A stretch of DNA of 19,755 nt from JAGIBJ01 sp047604965 (lineage in GTDB: Bacteria > Actinomycetota > Thermoleophilia > Solirubrobacterales > Solirubrobacteraceae), in NCBI GenBank assembly GCA_047604965.1, contig JASGGQ010000041.1:1-19755 (forward strand), written 5' to 3'. The notes under the pieces are model-generated. The model made no database searches and was not told the DNA's origin. It saw only the letters and a program-made list of their open reading frames with translations. The stretch's first letter is position 1. Each line of letters starts with the position of its first letter. Shown here one piece after another: positions 1 through 6,329 of the stretch. A program made the position numbers and the translations under genes.

Positions 1-411
1 CTGCTTCTGGCGGAGCTTGGCGCCGATCGCGATGGGCGCGTCGGAGGTGGTGTCGACACCACCAGCGATGCCCGACTCGATCTGACCGAGGCGGATCTTG
101 TTCGCGACGAGGATCGCCGCTTCAAGACCGGTGCCGCAAGCCTGCTGGATGTCGTAGGCCGGCGTTTCGGGCGCGAGGCGGCTGCCGAGCACGACCTCGC
201 GCACGAGGTTCCAGTCGCGGCTGTGCTTGAGCACGGCACCGCCGACGACTTCGCCAAGGGCTTGGCCTTGGAGCTTGTAGCGGTCGATCAGGCCGTCGAG
301 CGCGGCCGACAGCATGTCGTAGTTCGACTCGTGGACGTACTTGTTGTTCGAGCGATCGAACGGAATGCGATTGCCGCCGAGGATGGCGGCGGGGCGGGGA
401 AAGTCCGGCAT
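1..411 (-). CDS. Thiolase (acetyl-CoA C-acyltransferase), N-terminal part, cut by window edge
   Basis: This is the first 137 residues of a thiolase; the rest lies beyond the left edge. Thiolases cleave 3-ketoacyl-CoA in beta-oxidation or condense two acyl-CoAs. The translation has the family N-terminus (GGNRIPFDR near residues 12-20) and the nucleophile loop DIQQACGTGLEAA, placing the acyl-accepting cysteine at residue 92. It is followed by the glycine-rich ESGIAGGVDTTSDAP segment (112-126). This layout matches the FadI-like degradative branch, but the C-terminal His and Cys residues are not visible, so substrate direction is unresolved. I chose ATG at 409-411 because the family begins close to this point; an in-frame GTG at 448-450 would add 13 residues. 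A TetR regulator lies upstream in the same orientation, 113 bp away, and may control it. The gene seems to have its own promoter (TATGCT at 421-426). Confidence 0.9.
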   Translation of the reverse strand, partial: MPDFPRPAAILGGNRIPFDRSNNKYVHESNYDMLSAALDGLIDRYKLQGQALGEVVGGAVLKHSRDWNLVREVVLGSRLAPETPAYDIQQACGTGLEAAILVANKIRLGQIESGIAGGVDTTSDAPIAIGAKLRQKQ

Positions 412-420
412 GGCCGGCGC

Positions 421-426
421 AGCATA
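421..426 (-). promoter_or_regulatory. Candidate -10 element of the thiolase gene, leaderless type
   Basis: On the minus strand the hexamer reads TATGCT and ends 9 nt before the thiolase ATG. It fits the TANNNT form seen before most genes in this window. No Shine-Dalgarno sequence precedes the ATG. No clear -35 box was recognised. Confidence 0.4.
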
Positions 427-476
427 GCTACGCGGCAGTAACTTCGCCACCTTGAGCGTGACGAATCCCCGGTACG

Positions 477-494
477 GGCGGGAACCAACCCGTC
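477..494 (-). terminator. Possible hairpin after the TetR gene
   Basis: A 6-bp stem (CGGG/CCCG extended by a G-T wobble and one G-C pair) closes a 6-nt loop about 30 nt past the TetR stop codon and before the thiolase promoter. There is no T-run, so it is only a weak terminator candidate, although U-less hairpins are common in high-GC bacteria. Confidence 0.25.
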
Positions 495-524
495 GATCGC
501 GGCGCGGAGGCCGGGCGAGGGCGG

Positions 525-1238
525 TCAACCAGCTGGAGCAGGAGGTAGCCGACGCTCGCCGCCGGCGACGCCGAACGCGCTGCCGGCGGGCCAGACGAGG
601 TCGTGCGCTGCGAACGCGACGAGCCGCTCCGGCGACCAACGCTCAGGGTCGGCAAGCAGGAGCTGTGCGTAGCGCTCGATCGCGGCGACCATCCCTTCGA
701 CGATCGCCTCGATGTCGACCAAGGTTCCGTCCGGTCGTTGTGTGGGGAGCGTCTGCTCGCAGAGGCGCGTGCAGCCTTCGACGGCCCACCGCCGCCCGTC
801 GCGCACGCGGCGCGCGAGTTCGCCCGGCAGCGCGCCGCTGGGCATCAACACCAGGCGCCACGGCTCGGGTCGCTCGGCCACGCTGCGCAGGAACGCGCCG
901 AGCGCGATCGGCATGGTCTCTGGCGGCGTGAGATCGGGGCGCACCGCCGAGGTCAGCGCATCACGGATTTGCGCCAGGCAGCGCAACTGCTCGCGCTCGA
1001 TGAGTGCGCTGCCAAGCTCCTTGAAGTTCGGGAAGACGGAGTAGATCACCGGCTTGGTGAGGCCAAGCTCGCGGGCGACGGCGGTCATCGTCGCCGCGCG
1101 GTAGCCGTCGCGCACGATCAGCCGCATCGCCGCATCGAGCACGTCGTCGCGGCGCTCATGGGGTGGTCGGCGTGGCGCACGGCGTCGCCCAGGGGCGCGG
1201 GAGGTGCGCTTGGGCGGTGGGGGCGTGGCGCCGGTCAT
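525..1238 (-). CDS. TetR/AcrR-family transcriptional regulator
   Basis: A 237-residue DNA-binding regulator. After a basic, Pro/Arg-rich N-terminal tail (1-30) comes a typical TetR helical DNA-binding domain: the first helix is near DDVLDAAMRLIVRDG (31-45) and the helix-turn-helix near ATMTAVARELGLTKPVIYSVF (49-69). The rest is a helical ligand-binding and dimerisation region with no assignable ligand. The reading frame is open further upstream, but ATG at 1236-1238 is preferred: upstream sequence is Arg/Cys-rich and unlike protein, and a TACCGT hexamer sits 7 nt before this ATG. It is divergent from a lipoprotein gene and lies upstream of the thiolase, so either could be its target. An inverted repeat at 1264-1284 is a candidate operator. 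Confidence 0.9.
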   Translation of the reverse strand: MTGATPPPPKRTSRAPGRRRAPRRPPHERRDDVLDAAMRLIVRDGYRAATMTAVARELGLTKPVIYSVFPNFKELGSALIEREQLRCLAQIRDALTSAVRPDLTPPETMPIALGAFLRSVAERPEPWRLVLMPSGALPGELARRVRDGRRWAVEGCTRLCEQTLPTQRPDGTLVDIEAIVEGMVAAIERYAQLLLADPERWSPERLVAFAAHDLVWPAGSAFGVAGGERRLPPAPAG

Positions 1239-1245
1239 GGCGGCG

Positions 1246-1251
1246 ACGGTA
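1246..1251 (-). promoter_or_regulatory. Candidate -10 element of the first TetR gene, leaderless type
   Basis: TACCGT on the minus strand, ending 7 nt before the ATG at 1238. It fits TANNNT, and there is no Shine-Dalgarno sequence between it and the start. Confidence 0.4.
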
Positions 1252-1263
1252 CTACAGCGCGAA

Positions 1264-1284
1264 TGCTCCTCCAGCTGCGGAGCA
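1264..1284. promoter_or_regulatory. Candidate operator: inverted repeat in the divergent TetR/lipoprotein region
   Basis: TGCTCC and GGAGCA flank a 9-nt spacer, giving a 21-bp interrupted palindrome in the 83-bp region between the divergent TetR gene and the lipoprotein gene. TetR dimers commonly bind palindromes of this size, often overlapping their own promoter. Assignment to this regulator is by position only. Confidence 0.35.
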
Positions 1285-1321
1285 GCGCATCGGCGCGGCG
1301 ATTTCGACATACTGCGGCCCC

Positions 1322-1891
1322 ATGCCCCGTGTGACCCGAAGCACGCTCCTTTCTGCTGCCACTTGCTGCCTGCTCGTCGCCGCTGGCGGCACCGGTCTCG
1401 CCGGCTGTGGCGGCAGCGATACCGACAGCGATGCCAAGGCAACGACGACTGCGACGACGCCGATCAAGCGGTCGCAGTCGGCGATGCCGCAGGTGCTCGA
1501 CTCCAAGGTCGCCGTCACCGAGGAAGGGCAGAAGGCGATCGATGCGGCCAGCACGAAGACGGTGTCGGCAACCAAGCTCAAAGCAGCGACGAAGTCGCTG
1601 ATGGCACTCCTCAAGAAGGCTGGCCTTGCCCCGACCCTCGGCGGCGACGGCACACACGGGCCAGCAGTCATCCAGTTGGACAACACGACCGTCATGCTCT
1701 ACCCGAGCGAGCAGCAGGCGGCGTCGCAGGCGGCGAGCTTCATTCGCGTGATCGACACCGCCAAGACCGATGGCCGCGTGGCGCGGTACGGCCGCGTGGT
1801 GATCGCCACCTCGGCACCGGACGGTATGGACGCCGCGCTCAAGCGCGAGTTCAAGAAGGCAGTGAAGGCCGTCAAGCAGGCCAGCGTGTAG
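1322..1891 (+). CDS. Small predicted lipoprotein, unknown function
   Basis: A 189-residue protein with a lipoprotein signal: basic MPRVTR start, hydrophobic core (about 9-25) and the lipobox LAGC, with the lipidated Cys at residue 29. A Gly/Ser/Asp/Thr-rich linker (30-47) follows, typical of surface-tethered lipoproteins in Gram-positive bacteria. The mature part (50-189) is rich in Ala, Lys and Thr, with a mixed alpha/beta appearance and no motif I recognise; the C-terminus is a basic helix. The ATG at 1322 is chosen because the signal peptide begins exactly there; the open frame extends upstream but is not protein-like. It is divergent from a TetR gene and convergent with the hydrolase at 1924-2979. 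A CATACT hexamer lies 8 nt before the start. Confidence 0.8.
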   Translation: MPRVTRSTLLSAATCCLLVAAGGTGLAGCGGSDTDSDAKATTTATTPIKRSQSAMPQVLDSKVAVTEEGQKAIDAASTKTVSATKLKAATKSLMALLKKAGLAPTLGGDGTHGPAVIQLDNTTVMLYPSEQQAASQAASFIRVIDTAKTDGRVARYGRVVIATSAPDGMDAALKREFKKAVKAVKQASV

Positions 1892-1923
1892 CCGCGCTCA
1901 GCGGATCCTTCGCGCCTGAACCC

Positions 1924-2979
1924 TTACCGCCGCACGAAACCGACGACGCCGTCGCCGATCATCACTTCGCCGATGGCGCCGTCGGCTGCGAGCAGGTCGA
2001 GGTGGCCGATGACTTCGGAGTGGGTGAGCGACGGCTGGATCATCGCGACGCCCTTCCACATGCGGGTCGCCAACTCGTAAACGGTGCGCGGCTCGGACTC
2101 GTCGAGCATGTCGAGGAAGACCCCGGCGCGCTTGGCGTGAAATGCGAGGCGTTCGGCGACGAGGTCGCCAGGCGGGCCGACGACCGGCCCGTGACCCGGC
2201 AGCAGCAGTTCGAGCCCCTCCGCAGCGGTCGCCTTCATCGACTCGACGAAGAGCTGCAACGAGTGCAGCCGTTCGGTCGTCTCGTCGGGCATCGTGACCT
2301 CCAGCGGCGGCGAAAGCACCGCGTTGGAACTGGTCGTGCCGAGGATGTGGTCGCCCGCAATCGCGGTGCCGCTGCTGCGCTCCACGAACAGCAGATCCGA
2401 TGGCGAATGCCCCGGGCGGTGCAGCACCTCCCAGTCGCGGCTGCCGGCACGGATCGTGTCGCCGGGACGCAGCGCGTGGTCGATCACCGGGCGGGCGCCA
2501 AGCGCGAACATCAGGTGCAAAGTCGGCTGGGCGCCGAGCGTCACCTCAGTCGGATAGCCGTGGCGCTCAAGCTGCTTGACGCCCCACGCGAGCCGCGTTC
2601 CGTAGACGGCGCGGGCGTCGTGCTCCGGGTTCCACAGCTCGGCGAGCGGCGCGTAGGCGGCGATGTTGCAGCCGGAGCGCTTGGCGATCAGCGTGGAGAG
2701 GCCGACGTGATCGACGTGCTCGTGGGTCAGCAGCAGCAGCTCGATGTCGGAGAGCCGGTAGCCGATGCGCTCCAGTTCCTCTTCGAGGCGATCGAGTGCG
2801 GTCGCCGTGTTCACTCCGGTGTCGACGAGCGTCAGCGGGCTGCCTTCGAGCAGGTAGACGTTGACGCGGCCGACGGGGAAGGGCGTCGGCAGGGGAATCT
2901 GGTGGATGCCGTCTGGCAGGGCCGGAGCATCAGGCAAAGCGGCGGCCTGGGTGGTGCCGGTGCTGGCGGGAGAGGTCAC
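1924..2979 (-). CDS. Metallo-beta-lactamase-fold hydrolase
   Basis: A 351-residue cytoplasmic hydrolase of the MBL superfamily. The metal-binding signature THEHVDH is at 85-91 (His86, His88, Asp90, His91). Other expected ligands are His191 in HRPGHS, Asp210 in AGDHIL and His263 in LLPGHGP. The N-terminal strand NVYLLEG...LVDTG (40-55) is typical of the glyoxalase II-like/hydrolase group. Residues beyond about 270 form a helical C-terminal domain like the winged-helix-like extension of LACTB2-type enzymes, so a thioester or RNA/nucleotide substrate is possible but unproven. The only plausible start is GTG at 2977-2979. No Shine-Dalgarno sequence is evident, and the nearest TANNNT hexamer is 32 nt away, so this gene probably has a short leader. 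It lies 152 bp downstream of the phosphohexomutase gene on the same strand. Confidence 0.88.
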   Translation of the reverse strand: MTSPASTGTTQAAALPDAPALPDGIHQIPLPTPFPVGRVNVYLLEGSPLTLVDTGVNTATALDRLEEELERIGYRLSDIELLLLTHEHVDHVGLSTLIAKRSGCNIAAYAPLAELWNPEHDARAVYGTRLAWGVKQLERHGYPTEVTLGAQPTLHLMFALGARPVIDHALRPGDTIRAGSRDWEVLHRPGHSPSDLLFVERSSGTAIAGDHILGTTSSNAVLSPPLEVTMPDETTERLHSLQLFVESMKATAAEGLELLLPGHGPVVGPPGDLVAERLAFHAKRAGVFLDMLDESEPRTVYELATRMWKGVAMIQPSLTHSEVIGHLDLLAADGAIGEVMIGDGVVGFVRR

Positions 2980-3003
2980 GACAAGCTGCCATCCATGGTC
3001 ATT

Positions 3004-3019
3004 GTTTCACCACTGTAAC
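3004..3019. promoter_or_regulatory. Imperfect palindrome in the promoter region of the MBL hydrolase
   Basis: GTTTCACCACTGTAAC has symmetric ends (GTT.CA/TG.AAC). It lies 25-40 bp upstream of the hydrolase start, in an unusually AT-richer patch, and overlaps the possible -10 hexamer TACAGT (minus strand, 3012-3017). It could be an operator; no regulator is assigned. Confidence 0.3.
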
Positions 3020-3099
3020 CTATGGTCGATCCGCTGTCACGACGAGCGACGCCGATCCTGGGCGCCGACGCATGGTGCTGCGCCAACGCCCGCAGAACG

Positions 3100-3116
3100 C
3101 CGCCGCGACCCGGCGG
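3100..3116 (-). terminator. Possible terminator hairpin after the phosphohexomutase gene
   Basis: A perfect 6-bp stem CCGCCG/CGGCGG with a 5-nt loop starts 15 nt past the mutase TAA stop. There is no T-run. It lies in the 152-bp gap before the hydrolase gene, whose remaining sequence shows no gene. Confidence 0.35.
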
Positions 3117-3131
3117 ACCGGCTGCCGCCGC

Positions 3132-4514
3132 TTACCTGCGGATGATCGCGAGGACCTCGTCGCGCTTGGCGGCCATGTCCGCTTCGGAGACGAGCGATTC
3201 GAGGGTCAGGCGTAGCAGCGGCTCGGTGTTGCTCTTGCGCACGTTGAAATGCCAGTCGGGGTAGTCGATCGAGACGCCATCGACGTACGTGATCTCGGCA
3301 TCGGCGTACTTGGCTTCGATCGCGGCGATCTTCGTGTCGGCATCGTCGACTTTGCTGTTGATCTCGCCCGAGATGAAGTACTTCGCGCGCAACGGAGCCA
3401 GCAGCGCCGAGAGCGACTGCTGCTTTTCGGAGAGCAGTTCGAGGAGCAGCAGCGCCGGAATCGTGCCGGAATCGGCGCAGTAGAACTCGCGGAAGTAGTA
3501 GTGGCCGCTGACCTCGCCGCCGAACAGGCCGCCCTCCTCGCGCATCCGCCCCTTGAAGAACGCGTGGCCGACGCGGTTGATGTGCGCGGTGCCGCCCGCG
3601 GCTTCGACGACGTCGGCGACGGCGCGGCTGGCGCGCGCGTCGTAGAGAATGTCGGCGCCGGGGTTCTTGGCGAGCAGCGATTCGGCGAGCAGCGCGGTGA
3701 GGAAGTCGCCGTCGACGAAGTTGCCTTGATCGTCGATGAAGAAGCAGCGGTCGGCGTCGCCATCCCACGCGATCCCGAGATCGGCGCCCTCTTCGACGAC
3801 CTTGCGCATGATGAACTCGCGGTTCTCCGGCAGCAACGGGTTCGGCTCGTGGCCTGGGAACTCGCCGTTCGGGGTCCAGTAGTGCGCGGACACCTCGATC
3901 CCGAGTTCGTCGAAGATCGGGCCGACCATCTCGCCAGCCATCCCGTTGCCGCCGTCGACCACGATCTTGAGCGATCGGCTGATCGCGTCGGTGTCGATGA
4001 ATGCCGTGACCGCCTCGCGGAAGCCCGCCGCGATGTCGACCTGCTCGATCGTGCCGGCCGTCGCCGGATCGGGCGCGGGGAGGCCCGATTGCGCGTACCG
4101 GCGCACCTCCTGGATGCCGGAGTCGCCGCTGAGCGCGAGGGCGCCCTCTCCGACGAGCTTGGCGCCGGTGTACGCCTTCGGGTTGTGCGACGCGGTACAC
4201 ATCAGCCCGCCGTCGAGCTTGCGCGATCCGACGAGGAAGTAGAGCTGCTCGGTCCCGACCTGCCCGACGTCGAGCACGGTGGCGCCTTCGGCGGCCATCC
4301 CGGCGGCGTATCGCCCTGCAAGCTCGGGAGCGGTCAGCCGCATGTCGCGGCCCAAGCCGAGCGTCAGTTCGCCGGTCGGCTTGCCGGAGAGGTCGGCAAT
4401 CGTGCGGGCAAAGCCACGGCCGATTAGTTCGGCGACATCGCCGGTGATGTCGTCGCCGTAGAGGCCCCGCACGTCGTAGGCCTTGAAGATGCTGTCCGGG
4501 ACGTTCACGCTCAT
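3132..4514 (-). CDS. Phosphomannomutase/phosphoglucomutase (alpha-D-phosphohexomutase)
   Basis: A 460-residue enzyme interconverting hexose 6-phosphate and 1-phosphate, feeding nucleotide-sugar synthesis. All four family motifs are visible: the phosphoserine loop TASHNPK with Ser109; the Mg-binding loop DGDADR at 251-256; the sugar-specificity loop GGEVSGHYY at 332-340, of the GEVSGH type seen in dual PMM/PGM enzymes; and the phosphate-binding loop VRKSNTEP at 425-432. Length is normal for the family. ATG at 4512-4514 is chosen because SVNVPDSIFKAYDVRG is the conserved start; the frame is open another 52 codons upstream without protein-like sequence. TACGAT (minus strand) 8 nt upstream is a likely -10 element. 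It is divergent from a hypothetical gene and the RfbF/RfbG-like pair, and could supply their sugar 1-phosphate. Confidence 0.95.
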   Translation of the reverse strand: MSVNVPDSIFKAYDVRGLYGDDITGDVAELIGRGFARTIADLSGKPTGELTLGLGRDMRLTAPELAGRYAAGMAAEGATVLDVGQVGTEQLYFLVGSRKLDGGLMCTASHNPKAYTGAKLVGEGALALSGDSGIQEVRRYAQSGLPAPDPATAGTIEQVDIAAGFREAVTAFIDTDAISRSLKIVVDGGNGMAGEMVGPIFDELGIEVSAHYWTPNGEFPGHEPNPLLPENREFIMRKVVEEGADLGIAWDGDADRCFFIDDQGNFVDGDFLTALLAESLLAKNPGADILYDARASRAVADVVEAAGGTAHINRVGHAFFKGRMREEGGLFGGEVSGHYYFREFYCADSGTIPALLLLELLSEKQQSLSALLAPLRAKYFISGEINSKVDDADTKIAAIEAKYADAEITYVDGVSIDYPDWHFNVRKSNTEPLLRLTLESLVSEADMAAKRDEVLAIIRR

Positions 4515-4522
4515 CGCGCGTG

Positions 4523-4528
4523 ATCGTA
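4523..4528 (-). promoter_or_regulatory. Candidate -10 element of the phosphohexomutase gene, leaderless type
   Basis: TACGAT on the minus strand ends 8 nt before the ATG, with only CACGCGCG between. There is no room for a Shine-Dalgarno sequence, which fits a leaderless transcript. Confidence 0.5.
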
Positions 4529-4602
4529 GTGGGCGCGCGCGGCCGGTGACGGTCCGATCCGCCGCAGGTGGACATCCTTCGGGCCGGTGCTGGCGCGCTG
4601 TA

Positions 4603-4632
4603 CTGGCGGTGTGCTGGCGGTGTGCTGGCGGT
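4603..4632 (+). repeat. 11-bp tandem repeat, about 2.7 copies, in a divergent promoter region
   Basis: The unit CTGGCGGTGTG occurs at 4603-4613 and 4614-4624, followed by the first 8 bases of a third copy at 4625-4632. It lies between the divergent phosphohexomutase and hypothetical genes, and overlaps the expected -35 position of the latter (its candidate -10 is at 4645-4650). Confidence 0.85.
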
Positions 4633-4644
4633 CGCGCGCCGCCG

Positions 4645-4650
4645 TAGGAT
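4645..4650 (+). promoter_or_regulatory. Candidate -10 element of the 280-aa hypothetical gene, leaderless type
   Basis: TAGGAT ends 7 nt before the ATG at 4658. The embedded AGGA could alternatively act as a weak Shine-Dalgarno sequence. The same hexamer precedes the second TetR gene at similar spacing, which makes a -10 role more likely. Confidence 0.4.
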
Positions 4651-4657
4651 GCCGGCC

Positions 4658-5500
4658 ATGCCGGACGCAACGCTCAGACCGCGCGAGATCCCGCCGATCC
4701 GCACCGATTGGATCGCCGACATCGCCTGGCGCACCGCCGCGCTCGGGCGCGACGCGATCGCCGCGCTCGGCGACGGTTCGATCACGCTGACCGATGTCGT
4801 CGATGGCGAGCGGTGGCGGATCACGGCCTTTCGTGTGTCGCAGGCTGGGACGAGCTGGGTGGAACTCGACGGCGATCTGTACCTGCCGACCGACGGCGAC
4901 ACCGCGACGATGCGCGTTGGGATCGCGTTGACGCCGCGGTGGGATCGCGCGCACGACGCTCCGATCATCGAGGCGCGCGTCGAACTCGGGCCGCGTGGCG
5001 CCGTGACCTTCGACCCGGAGAACTGGGTGCTTCGGCTGCCAGACCCGCTCGGTGAACGCCCCGCGATCACTGGCGTCGACGCCGGCCGGTGGGAGGGCGT
5101 GCCGCTTGCCCGCCCGGCGGCAGTCCCGCTGGACACGCTGCACGGGCTGACGCTCAACTTCGGCGAGCTGGTCGATATCGCGGAGGGCGGCAGCACCTGG
5201 ACCGTTGCGTTGCCGGCGTTCGCGACGCCGCCGAAGCGTGGCTTCTTCGCGCGGCTGCGTGGCGGCGACGAGCCCGATGAGCCGAAGGCGGTGCTGGTCG
5301 TCGAAGCCGACGGGCCGCTGACGGTCGACCCGGCCGAGCTGATGGCCGGCGAGGACTTTCCCGAAACCGGCATCGTCGACCGGGTTCACACGGCAGACGG
5401 GCAGGTCAAGCTGATCGGCGACGACCTGACTGCCGCCGGCGCCTGGATCGGCATCGGCGGCACCGGCGTGCGCGTCTCAGCGGTCAGCGCCTCGGCGTAG
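4658..5500 (+). CDS. Hypothetical protein, 280 aa, no recognised family
   Basis: I do not recognise this protein. It is soluble-looking and acidic, with no signal peptide or membrane segment. A predicted mostly beta-strand protein can be read from alternating hydrophobic stretches such as RWRITAFRV, SWVELDGDLYLP and TMRVGIALTPRWD. Trp and Asp are frequent, and a basic patch PPKRGFFARLRGG sits at about residues 191-203. Third-position GC and amino-acid composition match its neighbours, so it is a real gene rather than a shadow. ATG 4658 is preferred; ATG 4649 in the same frame would add three residues but lacks upstream signals. It is divergent from the phosphohexomutase and 25 bp upstream of the RfbF-like gene, suggesting co-transcription with the sugar genes. 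Confidence 0.75.
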   Translation: MPDATLRPREIPPIRTDWIADIAWRTAALGRDAIAALGDGSITLTDVVDGERWRITAFRVSQAGTSWVELDGDLYLPTDGDTATMRVGIALTPRWDRAHDAPIIEARVELGPRGAVTFDPENWVLRLPDPLGERPAITGVDAGRWEGVPLARPAAVPLDTLHGLTLNFGELVDIAEGGSTWTVALPAFATPPKRGFFARLRGGDEPDEPKAVLVVEADGPLTVDPAELMAGEDFPETGIVDRVHTADGQVKLIGDDLTAAGAWIGIGGTGVRVSAVSASA

Positions 5501-5525
5501 GGATCTGGTAGATCATCTCGTCCTG

Positions 5526-6284
5526 ATGCCAGCTCGACTCGACCCCGCAACCCCCGTCGGCATCCTCTGCGGCGGACGCGGGCTGCGTCTCGGCGCGCAC
5601 GACGCGCCCAAGCCACTCGTCCCGATCGGAGGGCGCCCCGTTTTGGGGCATGTGATCGACATCTACGCCGCGCAGGGCGCGCGCCGCTTCATGCTGCTCG
5701 CCGGGCACCGCGTCGATGAAGTGCGTGCGTGGGTGGCGAGCGAGCAGTGGCCCGAAGGTTGCGACGTGGCGGTGCTCGATACCGGCGAGGACACGCCAAC
5801 CGGCGGTCGCGTGCTGGCCGGCGCCGAGTCGCTGACCAGCGGCCCGGGCGGGCGGTTTCACCTGACCTACGCCGACGGCGTTGCCGACATCGAACTCGCA
5901 GCCGTGGTGCGGCGCCACGCGCAGACCGGCGCCTCGTTGACCGTCACGGTCGTGCGACCCGAGCTGAACTTCGGTGTCGCCGAGCTCGACGATGCCGGGA
6001 TGGTCGTTGGTTTCCGTGAGAAGCCGGTCGCGGAGTTCGCGGTCAACGGGGGCTTCATGTACGCCAGTCCCGAACTGCTCGACGAACTCGGCCCACTCAG
6101 CGTGCTCGAACGCGAGCCGCTTCAGGCGCTGGCCGCCGCGGGCCGGTTGGCCGGCGCCCCGCACGCCGGCTTCTGGGCGTGCATGGATACGCCCAAAGAT
6201 CTCGCGGTGCTCGAAGACCGGTGGTCGAAGGGCGCGCCGTGGGTACGGGACGGCCGCGCGATCGAGCAGGGCTCGCGGGCGTGA
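5526..6284 (+). CDS. Sugar-1-phosphate nucleotidyltransferase, RfbF (glucose-1-phosphate cytidylyltransferase)-like
   Basis: A 252-residue NTP-transferase fold enzyme, likely making CDP-glucose or a related NDP-sugar from a sugar 1-phosphate. The nucleotide-binding N-terminus is GILCGGRGLRLG (12-23), followed by KPLVPIGGRPVLGHVI. RfbF-like landmarks are a DTGEDTPTGGR loop, FHLTYADGVADIE, VNGGFMY, an EREPLQALAAAGRL segment and GFWACMDTPKD near the C-terminus. Length is close to that of RfbF (about 257). The usual GxGTRL is GRGLRL here, a Leu for the conserved Thr. No Shine-Dalgarno sequence or exact TANNNT precedes ATG 5526, and the 25-nt gap to the upstream gene suggests read-through from it. 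Cytidylyl specificity is inferred by resemblance; uridylyl or guanylyl activity remains possible. Confidence 0.82.
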   Translation: MPARLDPATPVGILCGGRGLRLGAHDAPKPLVPIGGRPVLGHVIDIYAAQGARRFMLLAGHRVDEVRAWVASEQWPEGCDVAVLDTGEDTPTGGRVLAGAESLTSGPGGRFHLTYADGVADIELAAVVRRHAQTGASLTVTVVRPELNFGVAELDDAGMVVGFREKPVAEFAVNGGFMYASPELLDELGPLSVLEREPLQALAAAGRLAGAPHAGFWACMDTPKDLAVLEDRWSKGAPWVRDGRAIEQGSRA

Positions 6285-6311
6285 CGCCCGGCGCGTCCGG
6301 CGTCGCGAGCC
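6267..6311 (+). repeat. Nested inverted repeats over the stop codon of the RfbF-like gene
   Basis: An outer stem GGCTCGCG/CGCGAGCC (6270-6277 with 6304-6311, extendable by CAG/CTG if one G is bulged) encloses a perfect small hairpin GGCG-TGA-CGCC (6278-6288), whose loop is the stop codon itself. A competing 9-bp stem pairs 6280-6288 with 6299-6307. It fills most of the 45-bp gap to the dehydratase gene. It may be a terminator, attenuator or RNA-stability element. Confidence 0.6.
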
Positions 6312-6329
6312 TGGCATGATCGGCAGCCG

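Noticed and set aside
1892..1904. CCGC-GCTCA-GCGG hairpin between the convergent lipoprotein and hydrolase genes
   Set aside because: A stem of only 4 bp with no T-run is too weak to call a terminator.
1204..3018. A 604-codon open frame on the plus strand
   Set aside because: It overlaps the lipoprotein out of frame and runs antisense to the MBL hydrolase; the His/Arg-rich translation has no motif.
3249..4427. A 392-codon open frame antisense to the phosphohexomutase
   Set aside because: The opposite strand encodes all four mutase motifs; this frame is its mirror shadow.
3037..5373. A 778-codon open frame on the minus strand spanning the mutase and the hypothetical gene
   Set aside because: It runs out of frame through the well-supported phosphohexomutase and antisense to the 4658-5500 gene. 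Its translation is Arg/Ser/Pro-rich with no family motif, typical of chance open frames in high-GC DNA.
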